Positions 1-7,276 are shown, numbered from the stretch's first letter. The stretch is 35,149 bases of DNA from Streptomyces cellulosae (GCA_014655195.1 BNBH01000007.1:1-35149), one strand, 5' to 3'. Numbers and translations: made by a program. The notes: generated by a model from the sequence alone, not told the origin.

Positions 1-393
1 TCGGTGGTCGCCCCGGTCATCGCCACGGGCAACACGGCGGTCGTCATCGCGTCCGAGAAGGCCCCGCTGCCCGCGCTGTCCCTCGGCGAGGTGCTGGCCA
101 CGTCCGACCTGCCCGGCGGAGTGGTCAACATCCTCTCCGGCCGTACGGCGGAGATCGCCGCGCCGCTCGCCGCGCACCAGGACGTCAACGCGATCGACCT
201 GGCGGGCGCCGACGAGGTGCTGGCGAAGGAGCTGGAGATCGCGGCCGCGGACAACCTGAAGCGCGTTCTTCGTCCACAGCCTGTGGACGACTGGGCGGCC
301 GCGCCCGGCACGGACCGTATGACGGCCTTCCTGGAGACCAAGACGGTCTGGCACCCCACGGGCTCGCTGGGCGCCTCCGGCTCCTCCTACTGA
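1..393 (+). CDS. Aldehyde dehydrogenase family protein, 3' end only (5' end outside window)
   Basis: The open frame runs in from the left edge and ends at TGA 391-393; the visible 130 residues belong to the NAD-binding part of the ALDH superfamily. Seen: VIATGNTAVV near residue 7, SDLPGGVVNILSG near residues 35-47, and a late AADNLKRVLRP segment. In ordinary ALDHs the GGVVNI(L/V)TG stretch is followed by some 250 more residues carrying the ELGGK glutamate and the catalytic cysteine. Here the protein stops about 85 residues after it and neither motif is present. It is therefore probably an ALDH-like protein lacking the catalytic domain, perhaps a partner of a complete ALDH upstream. The family is clear; the activity is doubtful. 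A strong hairpin at 419-458 follows. Confidence 0.8.
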   Translation, partial: SVVAPVIATGNTAVVIASEKAPLPALSLGEVLATSDLPGGVVNILSGRTAEIAAPLAAHQDVNAIDLAGADEVLAKELEIAAADNLKRVLRPQPVDDWAAAPGTDRMTAFLETKTVWHPTGSLGASGSSY

Positions 394-418
394 GCCGCAC
401 GCGGGGCCTCACAGCGGG

Positions 419-458
419 AGCGTCGTGCCCCTCCTCCGTCCGGGAGGGGCACGGCGCT
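419..458. terminator. Bidirectional hairpin terminator between convergent genes
   Basis: Arms 419-434 and 443-458 pair over 16 positions with one G-T wobble, around an 8-nt loop. The hairpin lies between the ALDH-like stop at 393 and the stop of the minus-strand secreted-protein gene at 478, so it can end both transcripts. There is no clear T tract, as is common in Streptomyces. Confidence 0.7.
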
Positions 459-477
459 CCGCCGTGTCGTGCGCCCG

Positions 478-813
478 TCAGCGCCTCAAGGCGTCGGTCA
501 CCATGCCGACCCCGGGGATGGAGCCGACCGAGTCCGCCTGGGCCACCGGCCCGGTCGCCTCGCGCGAGTCCACCCCGCGGAAGTCGGCGACCTGGGTGCC
601 GAGGCCGTTGTCGAGCGGGTCCACGCCCGTGCCGGCGAGCGGGTTGGGCTTGAGATCCGCGACCGTTCCGACGACCTGTCCCGGGTCGTCGGGCAGCACC
701 TGCGCCTCCGCGGCGGACGCTGCCGCCATCACGCCGAGCGCCGCTCCCGCCGTCGCGAGTACGGCCATGGAGCGCCGGACGACGGGCGTCCTGGGTGCCT
801 TGTGTCGGGCCAT
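478..813 (-). CDS. Small secreted protein of unknown function
   Basis: A 111-residue protein. The start at 813 (MARHKAPRT...) is chosen because AAGAGGTGG lies 7 nt upstream; a longer open frame to 930 has no such site. The N-terminus is a typical Sec signal peptide: basic MARHKAPRTPVVRR, a hydrophobic Ala/Val/Gly core, and a likely cleavage after ASAAEA near residue 36. The mature part is about 75 residues, rich in Asp, Gly, Pro and Val, with no cysteine and no recognisable domain. In composition and layout it resembles the small secreted protein at 6929-7276 (signal peptide plus a short PGxGxVTDAL/PGLDTVTQAV-type segment). The function is unknown. It is divergent from the kinase-like gene at 942. 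Confidence 0.7.
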   Translation of the reverse strand: MARHKAPRTPVVRRSMAVLATAGAALGVMAAASAAEAQVLPDDPGQVVGTVADLKPNPLAGTGVDPLDNGLGTQVADFRGVDSREATGPVAQADSVGSIPGVGMVTDALRR

Positions 814-941
814 CGCTGTGCCACCTCTTGGCTTCGCAGGGTCAACGGTCGGACGCGCAGCGTAGTGGATGTGTGACGCGGGCTTCAAAGTCGGTCCGCC
901 GGGTCGTACACCACCCGCGCGATGCCTCACACTGGTGTCCT

Positions 942-1577
942 GTGAGTTCCCAGTCGCCCATATCCGCGCGAGTCGTGCTGCTCTGCGGCCCCTCCGGCTC
1001 CGGCAAGTCCCTCGTCTCGGCCCGCTCCGGCCTTCCGGTGCTGCGCCTCGACGACTTCTACAAGGAGGGCGACGACCCGACGCTGCCGCTGGTGGCGGGC
1101 ACCTCCGACATCGACTGGGACGACCCCGCCTCGTGGGACGCGGACGCCGCGGCCGCCGCGATCGAGCGGCTGTGCAGGACGCGCACGGCGCCGGTCCCGG
1201 TGTACGACATCTCGCTGAGCGCCCGTACCGGTGAGACGACCGTGGACATCGGCGGGACGCCGCTGTTCATCGCCGAGGGAGTCTTCGCCGCGGAGCTCGT
1301 GGGCCGCTGCCGCGAACTGGGGCTGCTGGCCGACGCGCTGTGCCTGAGCCGGGGTCCGGTGCGGACGTTCCGGCGCCGGTTCCTGCGGGATCTCAAGGAG
1401 GGCCGTAAGTCGGTGCCGTTCCTGCTGCGGCGCGGCTGGCGGCTGATGCGTCTGGAGCGGTCGATCATCGCCCGTCAGACGGCGCTGGGCGCGTACGCCT
1501 GCGACCGCGACGAGGCGCTGCGCCGCCTGGCCTCGGCGGCGGTCGCCGGACGCCCCGCGCCGACGACGACGCCCTGA
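942..1577 (+). CDS. Uridine kinase-like P-loop NTPase
   Basis: A 211-residue cytoplasmic P-loop protein. The GTG start at 942 leaves a short N-terminus before RVVLLCGPSGSGKS, the Walker A motif at about residues 10-23. LRLDDFYKEGDDPTLP follows, the D-D-F-Y motif that binds substrate in uridine kinase/phosphoribulokinase relatives, then DIDWDDPASWD. IAEGVFAAEL near residue 110 fits the region leading to Walker B, and FRRRFLRDLKEGRKS is the basic lid-like segment. By family it would phosphorylate uridine/cytidine or a related small molecule, which fits the nucleoside-salvage genes further right. No convincing ribosome-binding site precedes GTG 942. The exact substrate cannot be read from sequence. 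Confidence 0.8.
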   Translation: MSSQSPISARVVLLCGPSGSGKSLVSARSGLPVLRLDDFYKEGDDPTLPLVAGTSDIDWDDPASWDADAAAAAIERLCRTRTAPVPVYDISLSARTGETTVDIGGTPLFIAEGVFAAELVGRCRELGLLADALCLSRGPVRTFRRRFLRDLKEGRKSVPFLLRRGWRLMRLERSIIARQTALGAYACDRDEALRRLASAAVAGRPAPTTTP

Positions 1578-1600
1578 CGGCCCGGCTGCCGCAGGGTCCG

Positions 1601-1702
1601 TCAGAACGGGCCGATCAGCCGGTCCAGGACGAAGAACTCGGCCAGGTGGAAAACGCCGGCGAACAGGGGCGCGAGCACGGCGCACAGCCACCACCGGCGC
1701 AC
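1601..1702 (-). CDS. Possible 33-residue membrane peptide
   Basis: A short minus-strand frame opening with GTG at 1702 reads VRRWWLCAVLAPLF then AGVFHLAEFFVLDRLIGPF and stops at TGA 1601-1603. It has a basic/aromatic N-terminus and one hydrophobic segment, as in a single-pass membrane peptide. Nearly all third codon positions (32 of 33) are G or C, as in true Streptomyces coding sequence. Against it: no ATG, no clear ribosome-binding site, and it lies beyond the sigQ terminator hairpin. Open in-frame sequence continues upstream (…SRFFVHRLARAG), so the start could be elsewhere, or it could be the remnant of a longer gene. Confidence 0.3.
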   Translation of the reverse strand: MRRWWLCAVLAPLFAGVFHLAEFFVLDRLIGPF

Positions 1703-1727
1703 CCCGGCGCGCGCGAGTCGGTGAACG

Positions 1728-1775
1728 AAAAAGCGGGACCGCGTGACGGGCCCCCCGGCCCCGCGCAGTCCCGCT
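1728..1775 (-). terminator. Terminator of sigQ with U tract
   Basis: AGCGGGAC at 1732-1739 pairs with GTCCCGCT at 1768-1775, with additional CGCG pairing inside. On the minus strand the stem is followed directly by TTTTT (AAAAA at 1728-1732 on plus), a textbook intrinsic terminator placed about 150 nt beyond the sigQ stop. The structure can also form for plus-strand transcripts coming from the kinase-like gene. Confidence 0.7.
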
Positions 1776-1784
1776 GTTTCCGCA

Positions 1785-1922
1785 CCCCCCCGTGGTGCTC
1801 CCCCTCCTTGTTCTCCCCCGTGATCCCCCTGTGTTTCCCCCTTGCTCCCCCGGATCCCCCGATCCTCGTGTCACCGCGCGGACGCCCCCCGACGTCCTTG
1901 CGGCTCCCCCGTTCCCCCACCC
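1785..1922 (-). repeat. G5-tract cluster (polypurine) downstream of sigQ
   Basis: About ten runs of five or more C on the plus strand occur within roughly 140 nt, separated by 3-15 nt. On the minus strand, the sense of sigQ, this gives repeated GGGGGA-like blocks right after the stop codon. The arrangement suits G-quadruplex formation in the sigQ mRNA tail or the DNA. No open frame with convincing codon usage covers it. Confidence 0.6.
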
Positions 1923-2660
1923 TCAGGCGACGAGCTCCCCGAAGGCGTTCTCCTCGTCACGGCCGAAGCTGAGGACCTCGTCCTCGCGCAGCCGGCGGAG
2001 CGACCGCCAGATGCTGGACTTCACCGTGCCGACACTGATGTTGAGGATGTCCGCGATCTCCGGGTCCGTGCGGCCCTCGTAGTAGCGCAGGACCAGCATG
2101 GTGCGCTGGAGTTCGGGCAGCCGGGCCAGTGCCTGCCACAGGACCGCGCGCAGCTCGGTGCCGCGCATCGCGTCCGTGTCGCCGGCCGTCTCCGGCAGTT
2201 CCTCGGTCGGGTACTCGTTCAGCTTGCGGCGGCGCCACGCGCTGATGTGCAGGTTGGTCATGGTGCGGCGCAGGTAGCCGCCGACCGCCGCCTTGTCGCT
2301 GATCCGGTCCCACGCCCGGTAGGTCGAGAACAGCGCGCTCTGCAGCAGGTCCTCGGCCTCGAAGCGGTCGCCGGTCAGGTGGTAGGCGGTGGCGTACAGG
2401 GAGGCGCGGCGCTCCTGGACGTAGGCGGTGAACTCCGCCTCGCTCACCGAGCGGCGCTCCCCCGGTTCCTCCCTGTACGCGCTTCCCCCGTCGGTGTCCC
2501 CCGTGGACGCGTCAACCACCGTCATGATCGCGGTGTGCTGACGCCCGGCGCCGCGAGCGCACCCCCGCATGCCCGCGGCGCCGGACTTCTCGGAACCCCG
2601 GTGCACGTCGTGCAGACGCGTGACAACTGCGCTGGTGCTGGTGCCGTGCAGCGTGTTCAT
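1923..2660 (-). CDS. sigQ: RNA polymerase ECF sigma factor SigQ
   Basis: A 245-residue SigE-type ECF sigma factor. A long, poorly conserved N-terminus of about 75 residues is followed by sigma region 2 (YVQERRASLYATAYHLTGD, FEAEDLLQSALFSTYRAWDRI, GGYLRRTMTNLHISAWRRRK) and, near residues 165-230, region 4 (LPELQRTMLVLRYYEGRTDPEIADIL, SVGTVKSSIWRSLRRLRED). The ATG at 2660 is preceded by a G-rich stretch; a second ATG at 2525 lacks a ribosome-binding site. It is divergent from the afsQ1-afsQ2 two-component genes, exactly the layout of the S. coelicolor sigQ-afsQ1-afsQ2 locus, where AfsQ1 activates sigQ and the pathway affects antibiotic production and nitrogen response (established there). An AfsQ1-type box lies in its promoter region. 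Confidence 0.9.
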   Translation of the reverse strand: MNTLHGTSTSAVVTRLHDVHRGSEKSGAAGMRGCARGAGRQHTAIMTVVDASTGDTDGGSAYREEPGERRSVSEAEFTAYVQERRASLYATAYHLTGDRFEAEDLLQSALFSTYRAWDRISDKAAVGGYLRRTMTNLHISAWRRRKLNEYPTEELPETAGDTDAMRGTELRAVLWQALARLPELQRTMLVLRYYEGRTDPEIADILNISVGTVKSSIWRSLRRLREDEVLSFGRDEENAFGELVA

Positions 2661-2756
2661 CTCGCGCCCCCCGTCGTGGACTTCCGGTGTTCTCGCCTGC
2701 GGTTGTGCTGTGCCGAAAAGCTTGCCGCGCCACTTTCATGGCCGTGTCCGCCGACT

Positions 2757-2772
2757 GTCACAGACGTGTCAC
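2757..2772. promoter_or_regulatory. AfsQ1-type binding box GTCAC-N6-GTCAC
   Basis: The divergent sigQ/afsQ1 intergenic region (2661-2903) contains GTCAC at 2757-2761 and again at 2768-2772, exactly 6 nt apart. This matches the GTnAC-n6-GTnAC direct repeat described for AfsQ1 of S. coelicolor. The box lies about 100 nt upstream of sigQ and 130 nt upstream of afsQ1, so it could serve either or both. Overlap with nitrogen regulation by GlnR is reported for that species; I did not identify a separate GlnR site. Confidence 0.75.
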
Positions 2773-2903
2773 AGGGGTCGGCCACCGTGACCGCACATTT
2801 CCTTCACGGTTTCGGCGGGCGCGAAGCGGCACGTATCCGGGCCCAAGGGGCACCCGCCGCGCACGGGTCGAACAGGAAGCCCTCCATGGGCCAGAATGAG
2901 CGC

Positions 2904-3581
2904 GTGCCTTCCCTGTTGCTGATCGAGGACGACGACGCCATCCGCACGGCCCTGGAGCTCTCACTGACGCGCCAGGGTCACCGCGTGGCGACCGCTGCCA
3001 GTGGTGAGGACGGTCTGAAGCTGCTGCGCGAGCAGCGGCCGGACTTGATCGTGCTGGACGTGATGCTGCCCGGCATCGACGGCTTCGAGGTGTGCCGTCG
3101 TATCCGGCGCACCGACCAGCTGCCGATCATCCTGCTCACCGCGCGCAGCGACGACATCGACGTCGTGGTCGGCCTGGAGTCCGGCGCCGACGACTACGTG
3201 GTCAAGCCCGTGCAGGGCCGGGTGCTGGACGCCCGGATCCGCGCGGTGCTGCGGCGCGGGGAACGCGAGTCCAGCGACTCGGCGACCTTCGGCAGCCTGG
3301 TCATCGACCGCTCGGCGATGACGGTGACGAAGAACGGCGAGGACCTCCAGCTCACGCCGACGGAGCTGCGGCTGCTGCTGGAGCTGAGCCGGCGGCCCGG
3401 GCAGGCCCTGTCCCGCCAGCAGTTGCTGCGCCTCGTGTGGGAGCACGACTACCTGGGCGACTCACGCCTGGTGGACGCGTGCGTCCAGCGGCTGCGCGCC
3501 AAGGTCGAGGACGTGCCGTCGTCCCCGACGCTGATCCGTACCGTCCGCGGTGTCGGCTACCGGCTGGATCCGCCTCAGTGA
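2904..3581 (+). CDS. afsQ1: Two-component response regulator AfsQ1
   Basis: A 225-residue OmpR-family regulator. The receiver domain (residues 1-115) has acidic residues EDDD at 8-11, phospho-acceptor D52 (IVLDVMLPG), T79 in ILLTAR and K101 in VVKP. The winged-helix DNA-binding domain covers about 130-225 (LQLTPTELRLLLEL, LVDACVQRLRAKVED, IRTVRGVGYRL). It is the partner of AfsQ2, with which it overlaps by GTGA, and by homology to S. coelicolor it activates sigQ and antibiotic-pathway genes. The GTG at 2904 gives the family's usual length and N-terminus (VPSLLLIEDDD). An ATG at 2886, with AGGAAG 6 nt upstream, would add six residues and cannot be excluded. Confidence 0.93.
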   Translation: MPSLLLIEDDDAIRTALELSLTRQGHRVATAASGEDGLKLLREQRPDLIVLDVMLPGIDGFEVCRRIRRTDQLPIILLTARSDDIDVVVGLESGADDYVVKPVQGRVLDARIRAVLRRGERESSDSATFGSLVIDRSAMTVTKNGEDLQLTPTELRLLLELSRRPGQALSRQQLLRLVWEHDYLGDSRLVDACVQRLRAKVEDVPSSPTLIRTVRGVGYRLDPPQ

Positions 3582-5179
3582 CACAGGAGCACCAAGGGGG
3601 AGGCCGCGGCTGGTCCGCGGCGCGCAAGGGGGTCTGGTCCCGGCTGCGCTTCACCAGCCTGCGTCTGCGGCTGGTCGTCGTGTTCGGCCTGGTCGCGCTG
3701 ACGGCCGCGGTGTCCGCGTCCGGGATCGCGTACTGGCTGAACCGCGAGTCGGTGCTCACGCGTACGCAGGACGCGGTGCTGCGCGCCTTCGAGCAGGAGA
3801 TGCAGAACCGCGCGGGCGCGCTGCCCGAGCACCCCACGCAGGACGAACTGCAGCGGACGGCCGGGCAGATGGCCAACAGCAGCCAGCGCTTCACCGTGCT
3901 GCTCGTCGCCGAGAACCCCGAGGGCCAGACGGTGTACGGCAGTTCGGGCGGTCTGAACGGCTTCTCGCTGGGGGACGTGCCGGAGTCGCTGCGCGAGGCG
4001 GTGACCGAGCGGCAGAAGGTCACGTCGAACAACAAGTACCCGCATCATCTGTACTGGCAGCGGATCGTCGAGGACGACACCCCGTACCTGGTGGCGGGCA
4101 CCAAGCTGATCGGCGGGGGCACCACCGGCTACATGCTGAAGTCGCTGGGGCCGGAGGCGAAGGACCTGGGCTCGCTGGCCTGGTCGCTGGGGATCGCCAC
4201 CGGTCTGGCGCTGATAGGTTCCGCCCTTCTCGCGCACGCCGCCGCGACGACCGTGCTGAAGCCGGTGCAGCGGCTGGGGACCGCGGCGCGGCGGCTCGGG
4301 GAGGGGAAGCTGGACACCCGGCTGAGGGTGTCGGGCACCGATGAACTGGCCGATCTGTCACGGACGTTCAACAAGGCCGCCGAGGCGCTGGAGAAACGGG
4401 TCGCGGACATGGCGGCGCGGGACGAGGCGTCCCGCCGGTTCGTCGCCGACATGAGCCACGAGCTGCGCACCCCGCTGACCGCCATCACCGCCGTGACCGA
4501 GGTCCTCGAGGAGGAGCTGGAGTTCGAGGGCGGCGGCATCGACCCGATGATCCAGCCCGCGGTGCGGCTGGTGGTGAGCGAGACCCGGCGGCTGAACGAC
4601 CTCGTGGAGAACCTGATGGAGGTCACCCGTTTCGACGCGGGCACCGCCCGTCTCGTCCTCGACGACGTCGACGTGGCCGATCAGATCACCGCCTGCATCG
4701 ACGCGCGCGCCTGGCTGGACGCGGTGGAGCTGGACGCCGCACGCGGCATCCACGCCCGGATCGACCCGCGCCGTCTGGACGTCATCCTCGCGAACCTCAT
4801 CGGCAACGCCCTCAAGCACGGCGGCTCGCCGGTGCGGGTCTCGGTGCGGGAGGAGCCCGCGGAGGACTCGGGCATGCCGGGCGGTTCGGTCGTCATCCAG
4901 GTGCGGGACCACGGTCCGGGCATCCCGGAGGAGGTCCTGCCGCACGTCTTCGACCGCTTCTACAAGGCCAGCGCCTCCCGTCCGCGCTCCGAGGGCAGCG
5001 GCCTGGGCCTGTCGATCGCGCTGGAGAACGCGCACATCCACGGCGGCGAGATCACCGCGGCCAACTCGCCCGAGGGCGGCGCCGTGTTCACACTGCGGCT
5101 GCCGCGGGACGTGTCCGCCGCGGAGGACGGGGAGAAGGCCGGCGACGCCGGGGACGAGGGCGCCGAGGGAGACGCCTGA
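3578..5179 (+). CDS. afsQ2: Sensor histidine kinase AfsQ2
   Basis: A 533-residue membrane sensor kinase, translationally coupled to afsQ1 through a 4-bp GTGA overlap. Order of parts: cytoplasmic N-terminus, TM1 at about 30-50, an extracytoplasmic sensor domain at about 55-195, TM2 at about 198-222, HAMP at about 225-280, dimerisation/phospho-acceptor helix FVADMSHELRTPLTAI with H294, and an ATPase domain. The ATPase domain has N box NLIGNALKHGG, G1 DHGPGIPEE, F box VFDRFYKA and G2 GSGLGLSIALENAH. It autophosphorylates H294 and passes the phosphate to AfsQ1. The last 25 residues are an acidic Glu/Asp/Gly-rich tail. All catalytic motifs are intact. Confidence 0.93.
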   Translation: MTQEHQGGGRGWSAARKGVWSRLRFTSLRLRLVVVFGLVALTAAVSASGIAYWLNRESVLTRTQDAVLRAFEQEMQNRAGALPEHPTQDELQRTAGQMANSSQRFTVLLVAENPEGQTVYGSSGGLNGFSLGDVPESLREAVTERQKVTSNNKYPHHLYWQRIVEDDTPYLVAGTKLIGGGTTGYMLKSLGPEAKDLGSLAWSLGIATGLALIGSALLAHAAATTVLKPVQRLGTAARRLGEGKLDTRLRVSGTDELADLSRTFNKAAEALEKRVADMAARDEASRRFVADMSHELRTPLTAITAVTEVLEEELEFEGGGIDPMIQPAVRLVVSETRRLNDLVENLMEVTRFDAGTARLVLDDVDVADQITACIDARAWLDAVELDAARGIHARIDPRRLDVILANLIGNALKHGGSPVRVSVREEPAEDSGMPGGSVVIQVRDHGPGIPEEVLPHVFDRFYKASASRPRSEGSGLGLSIALENAHIHGGEITAANSPEGGAVFTLRLPRDVSAAEDGEKAGDAGDEGAEGDA

Positions 5180-5805
5180 TGAACGGACGACACGGACGAC
5201 ACCGGGCCGCCCTGCCGGCCCTCGCGGGACTCGTGACGCTGGGCGCGCTGCTGTCCGGGTGCGGGATCCGGGCGACCGAGGTGCCGACCGACTTCGGTCC
5301 CGCGCCCTCGCGGGTGCGCTGCTCGCTGGGCGAGCCGGAGGGGGCCGGGCAGGGGGAGCGCGGGCTGCCGGTGCAGGTGTTCCTGGTGTGCGGGCCGTCG
5401 CTGGTGGCCGTGGACCGGGCGGTGCGGGTGGCCGACGGGGCCACGGACGCGCGCCGTGTGCTGGTCGCCCAGGGCCTGATGGACGAGCTGACGCGGGAGC
5501 CGACGACGCCCGAGCGGGAGGCCGGCTACACCACGCGGGTGCGGCCCGGGACGACCGTGACCGGGCCGCGGGCGGGCGACCCGGAGGACACGCTGCGGCT
5601 GTCCGTCCCGCCCGCGGAGCTGTCGGCGACGGCGCTCGCGCAGATCGTGTGCACCTTCTCCGACTCGGCGGCCGCCGAGGGCGACGGCTCGGTGATCCTG
5701 GGCGGCCCCGACGACGCGACGCCCCGCCGCTACCGCTGCACCGACGACGTACGGGCCCGTCCGGCGGCCGGGAAGCCGCCGTCCACCGAGGCCACCGGAA
5801 GCTGA
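5179..5805 (+). CDS. Lipoprotein cotranscribed with afsQ1-afsQ2
   Basis: A 208-residue protein whose ATG at 5179 shares one base with the afsQ2 stop, so it is translated with the two-component system. The N-terminus MNGRHGRHRAALPALAGLVTL leads into a lipobox LLSGC with Cys28, predicting a diacylglycerol anchor on the outer face of the membrane. Further on there are a cysteine in RVRCSL, VFLVCGPSLV, VQGLMDEL-like repeats of a GerM-type layout, and late cysteines in IVCTFSD and RYRCTDD. I do not assign an enzymatic domain. By position it may sense or modulate the signal seen by AfsQ2, which is inference. The S. coelicolor locus has a lipoprotein gene in the same place. Confidence 0.85.
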   Translation: MNGRHGRHRAALPALAGLVTLGALLSGCGIRATEVPTDFGPAPSRVRCSLGEPEGAGQGERGLPVQVFLVCGPSLVAVDRAVRVADGATDARRVLVAQGLMDELTREPTTPEREAGYTTRVRPGTTVTGPRAGDPEDTLRLSVPPAELSATALAQIVCTFSDSAAAEGDGSVILGGPDDATPRRYRCTDDVRARPAAGKPPSTEATGS

Positions 5806-5911
5806 ACCGGCGGGCGTCCGGAGGGGCCCCGCCGCAGTGTGGTGCACGCCTCAGCGGTTGAACGGGTGACATCCCGGAACCGGTCGAGGCGCACGCCGCG
5901 TCTTGGGGATC

Positions 5912-6496
5912 GTGCAGCGTCAAGGCTTCATCGGCGGCACCGCCGCAGCCCGTGTCCGTGCGGCCGGAGGCATCCTCCTGGCCGCGCATCTGGCGTTCGT
6001 CGCCTGGTACACGCTGCGCCCCCTGGACGTCCCGTGGGTGATGCCCGCCAATCTGCGCCCGCTGGACGGGATCCGCGCCGACTTCGCCCTCGGCTGGGCG
6101 ACGGGGCTGCGCCGGACCGGGGAGTCGATGGCGCTGCTCGCGCCGCTGGGCGTGCTGCTGCCGATGGCCGGGGGCCGGCTGGCGGTGTCCCGGCTGGGCT
6201 CGCTGATCCGCACCATGACCGCGACCGCGCTGGTGTCGCTGGCGGTGGAGCTGCTGCAGACCGCGGTGCCGGGCCAGGTGGTGGACGTCGACTCGCTGCT
6301 GCTGAACACGGCGGGCGCCGCGCTCGCGCACGCCGCCGTGGTGCCCGCCGGGCGCGCCTGGCTGCACCGGCGGACGCTCCTCCACGAGACGGACGGCGTT
6401 GTCCGCGGGGACGACGTCCCTCAGGGGCGGACCCCGACGATTCCCAGGGTCGGGATCGCCCCGTGGAGCGACGCTTTGCCCCCTTCGTCTCCGTAA
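5912..6496 (+). CDS. VanZ-like membrane protein
   Basis: About 194 residues with several hydrophobic segments: ILLAAHLAFVAWYTL, MALLAPLGVLLPMA, IRTMTATALVSLAVELLQTA and LLLNTAGAALAHAAVV. WYTLRPLD and VVDVDSLLLNTAGAA are the conserved motifs of the VanZ-like family (named from the teicoplanin-resistance accessory protein VanZ). The molecular role of most family members is unknown. Start choice is uncertain: GTG 5912 and TTG 5903 are both in frame and neither has a good ribosome-binding site. The final 25 residues are hydrophilic and variable. The next gene, for the PspC-domain protein, lies 59 nt downstream on the same strand. Confidence 0.8.
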   Translation: MQRQGFIGGTAAARVRAAGGILLAAHLAFVAWYTLRPLDVPWVMPANLRPLDGIRADFALGWATGLRRTGESMALLAPLGVLLPMAGGRLAVSRLGSLIRTMTATALVSLAVELLQTAVPGQVVDVDSLLLNTAGAALAHAAVVPAGRAWLHRRTLLHETDGVVRGDDVPQGRTPTIPRVGIAPWSDALPPSSP

Positions 6497-6555
6497 CGTG
6501 GTAGGTACGGAGGCAGCCGGACAGGATGCCTCGCACCGTTCACGAAGGAGTCGCG

Positions 6556-6756
6556 ATGAGCAGCCTCGTCCGCCCCACCGACGACCGCATGATCGGCGGT
6601 GTCTGCGCCGGGCTGGCCCGGCGGTTCGGCACCTCCGCGAAGACGATGCGCGTCGTGTTCCTGGTCTCGTGCCTGCTCCCGGGTCCGCAGTTCCTGCTGT
6701 ACCTGGCGCTGTGGGCCCTGATGCCCTCGGAGGACAAGGCCCGCACGGCCTGGTAG
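6556..6756 (+). CDS. PspC-domain small membrane protein
   Basis: A 66-residue protein. ATG 6556 is preceded by GAAGGAG 5 nt upstream, which fixes the start. It consists almost only of a PspC domain: LVRPTDDRMIGGVCAGLARRFG, then TMRVVFLVSCLLPGPQFLLYLALWALMP, which gives one or two membrane segments. The PspC family is named for phage-shock-protein C, a membrane partner in the envelope-stress response of E. coli. Stand-alone short PspC proteins are common in actinobacteria and their role is not established. No other psp gene is in the window. Confidence 0.87.
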   Translation: MSSLVRPTDDRMIGGVCAGLARRFGTSAKTMRVVFLVSCLLPGPQFLLYLALWALMPSEDKARTAW

Positions 6757-6870
6757 GGCGGCCCGCGTGGCGCCCTCACCCCCGAGGCGCCGTGCGACGC
6801 CGGCCTCCCGGTCCCTGCGCGGCATCGTCTCCCTGAGGCCTCGCGCGGGGCCGTGTGCCTCCGAGCACGC

Positions 6871-6907
6871 CGATGGGGCGCGACCCGTTTCCGGGTGCGC
6901 CCCATCG
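6871..6907. terminator. Strong hairpin terminator between convergent genes
   Basis: CGATGGGGCGCGACCCG (6871-6887) pairs with CGGGTGCGCCCCATCG (6892-6907) around TTTC with one bulged base. It sits between the PspC gene (ending 6756) and the minus-strand secreted-protein gene (stop at 6929), so it can end transcription from both sides. Confidence 0.85.
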
Positions 6908-6928
6908 GTCTGTCTCCGGCCCGGAGGG

Positions 6929-7276
6929 TCAGCGGCCGCCGCCCAGCGGGAGGCCGTTGAGGTTGACACCCTGGGTCGGCAGCTGGTTCACCGGCAGGCC
7001 GCCGAGCAGACCGGCGGCCGGCAGCGGGGCGGCCTGGCCGGCGACGGGCGCGGCGGTGCCGAGGCCCTTGCCGGCCACGTCCTGGCCCGTGGACAGCACC
7101 TCGGCCGTGGCCGGCACCGCGCCCGTCACCTGGTCCGCCGGCACGGCCTGGGTGACGGTGTCCAGCCCCGGGGCGTCCGGCAGGGACGGAGCCGCCTGGG
7201 CGGCGCCCGCACCGGCGGCGGCGAAGGCGGCACCGAGAGCGGCGACACCGAGGGTCTTGACAGCAGACTGCTTCAT
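6929..7276 (-). CDS. Small secreted protein, unknown function
   Basis: A 115-residue protein. The ATG at 7276 follows GAGGA at a distance of 8 nt. Signal peptide: MKQSAVKTLGVAALGAAFAAAGAGAAQAA with likely cleavage after AQA-A at about residue 28. The mature region has APSLPDAPGLDTVTQAVPADQV, then TGAVPATAEVLSTGQDVAGKGL, and ends in a Gly/Leu/Pro/Asn-rich stretch (LLGGLPVNQLPTQGVNLNGL). It has no cysteine and no known catalytic domain. Similar proteins are widespread in Streptomyces; some carry automatic database names implying nucleotide binding, which nothing in this sequence supports. It resembles the protein at 478-813. Confidence 0.75.
   Translation of the reverse strand: MKQSAVKTLGVAALGAAFAAAGAGAAQAAPSLPDAPGLDTVTQAVPADQVTGAVPATAEVLSTGQDVAGKGLGTAAPVAGQAAPLPAAGLLGGLPVNQLPTQGVNLNGLPLGGGR

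Larger units (their letters stand above)
1578..1922. other. 345-nt convergent intergenic region between kinase-like gene and sigQ
   Basis: The region holds a strong inverted repeat at 1732-1775, a run of C5 tracts on the plus strand (G5 on the sigQ transcript) at about 1785-1922, and a possible small membrane peptide on the minus strand at 1601-1702. These are listed separately. Nothing else was recognised. Confidence 0.6.

Noticed and set aside
1842..2903. Long plus-strand open frame extending afsQ1 upstream by about 350 codons
   Set aside because: It is the antisense shadow of sigQ and the G-tract region; AfsQ1 family length and its N-terminal strand fix the start at 2904 (or 2886).
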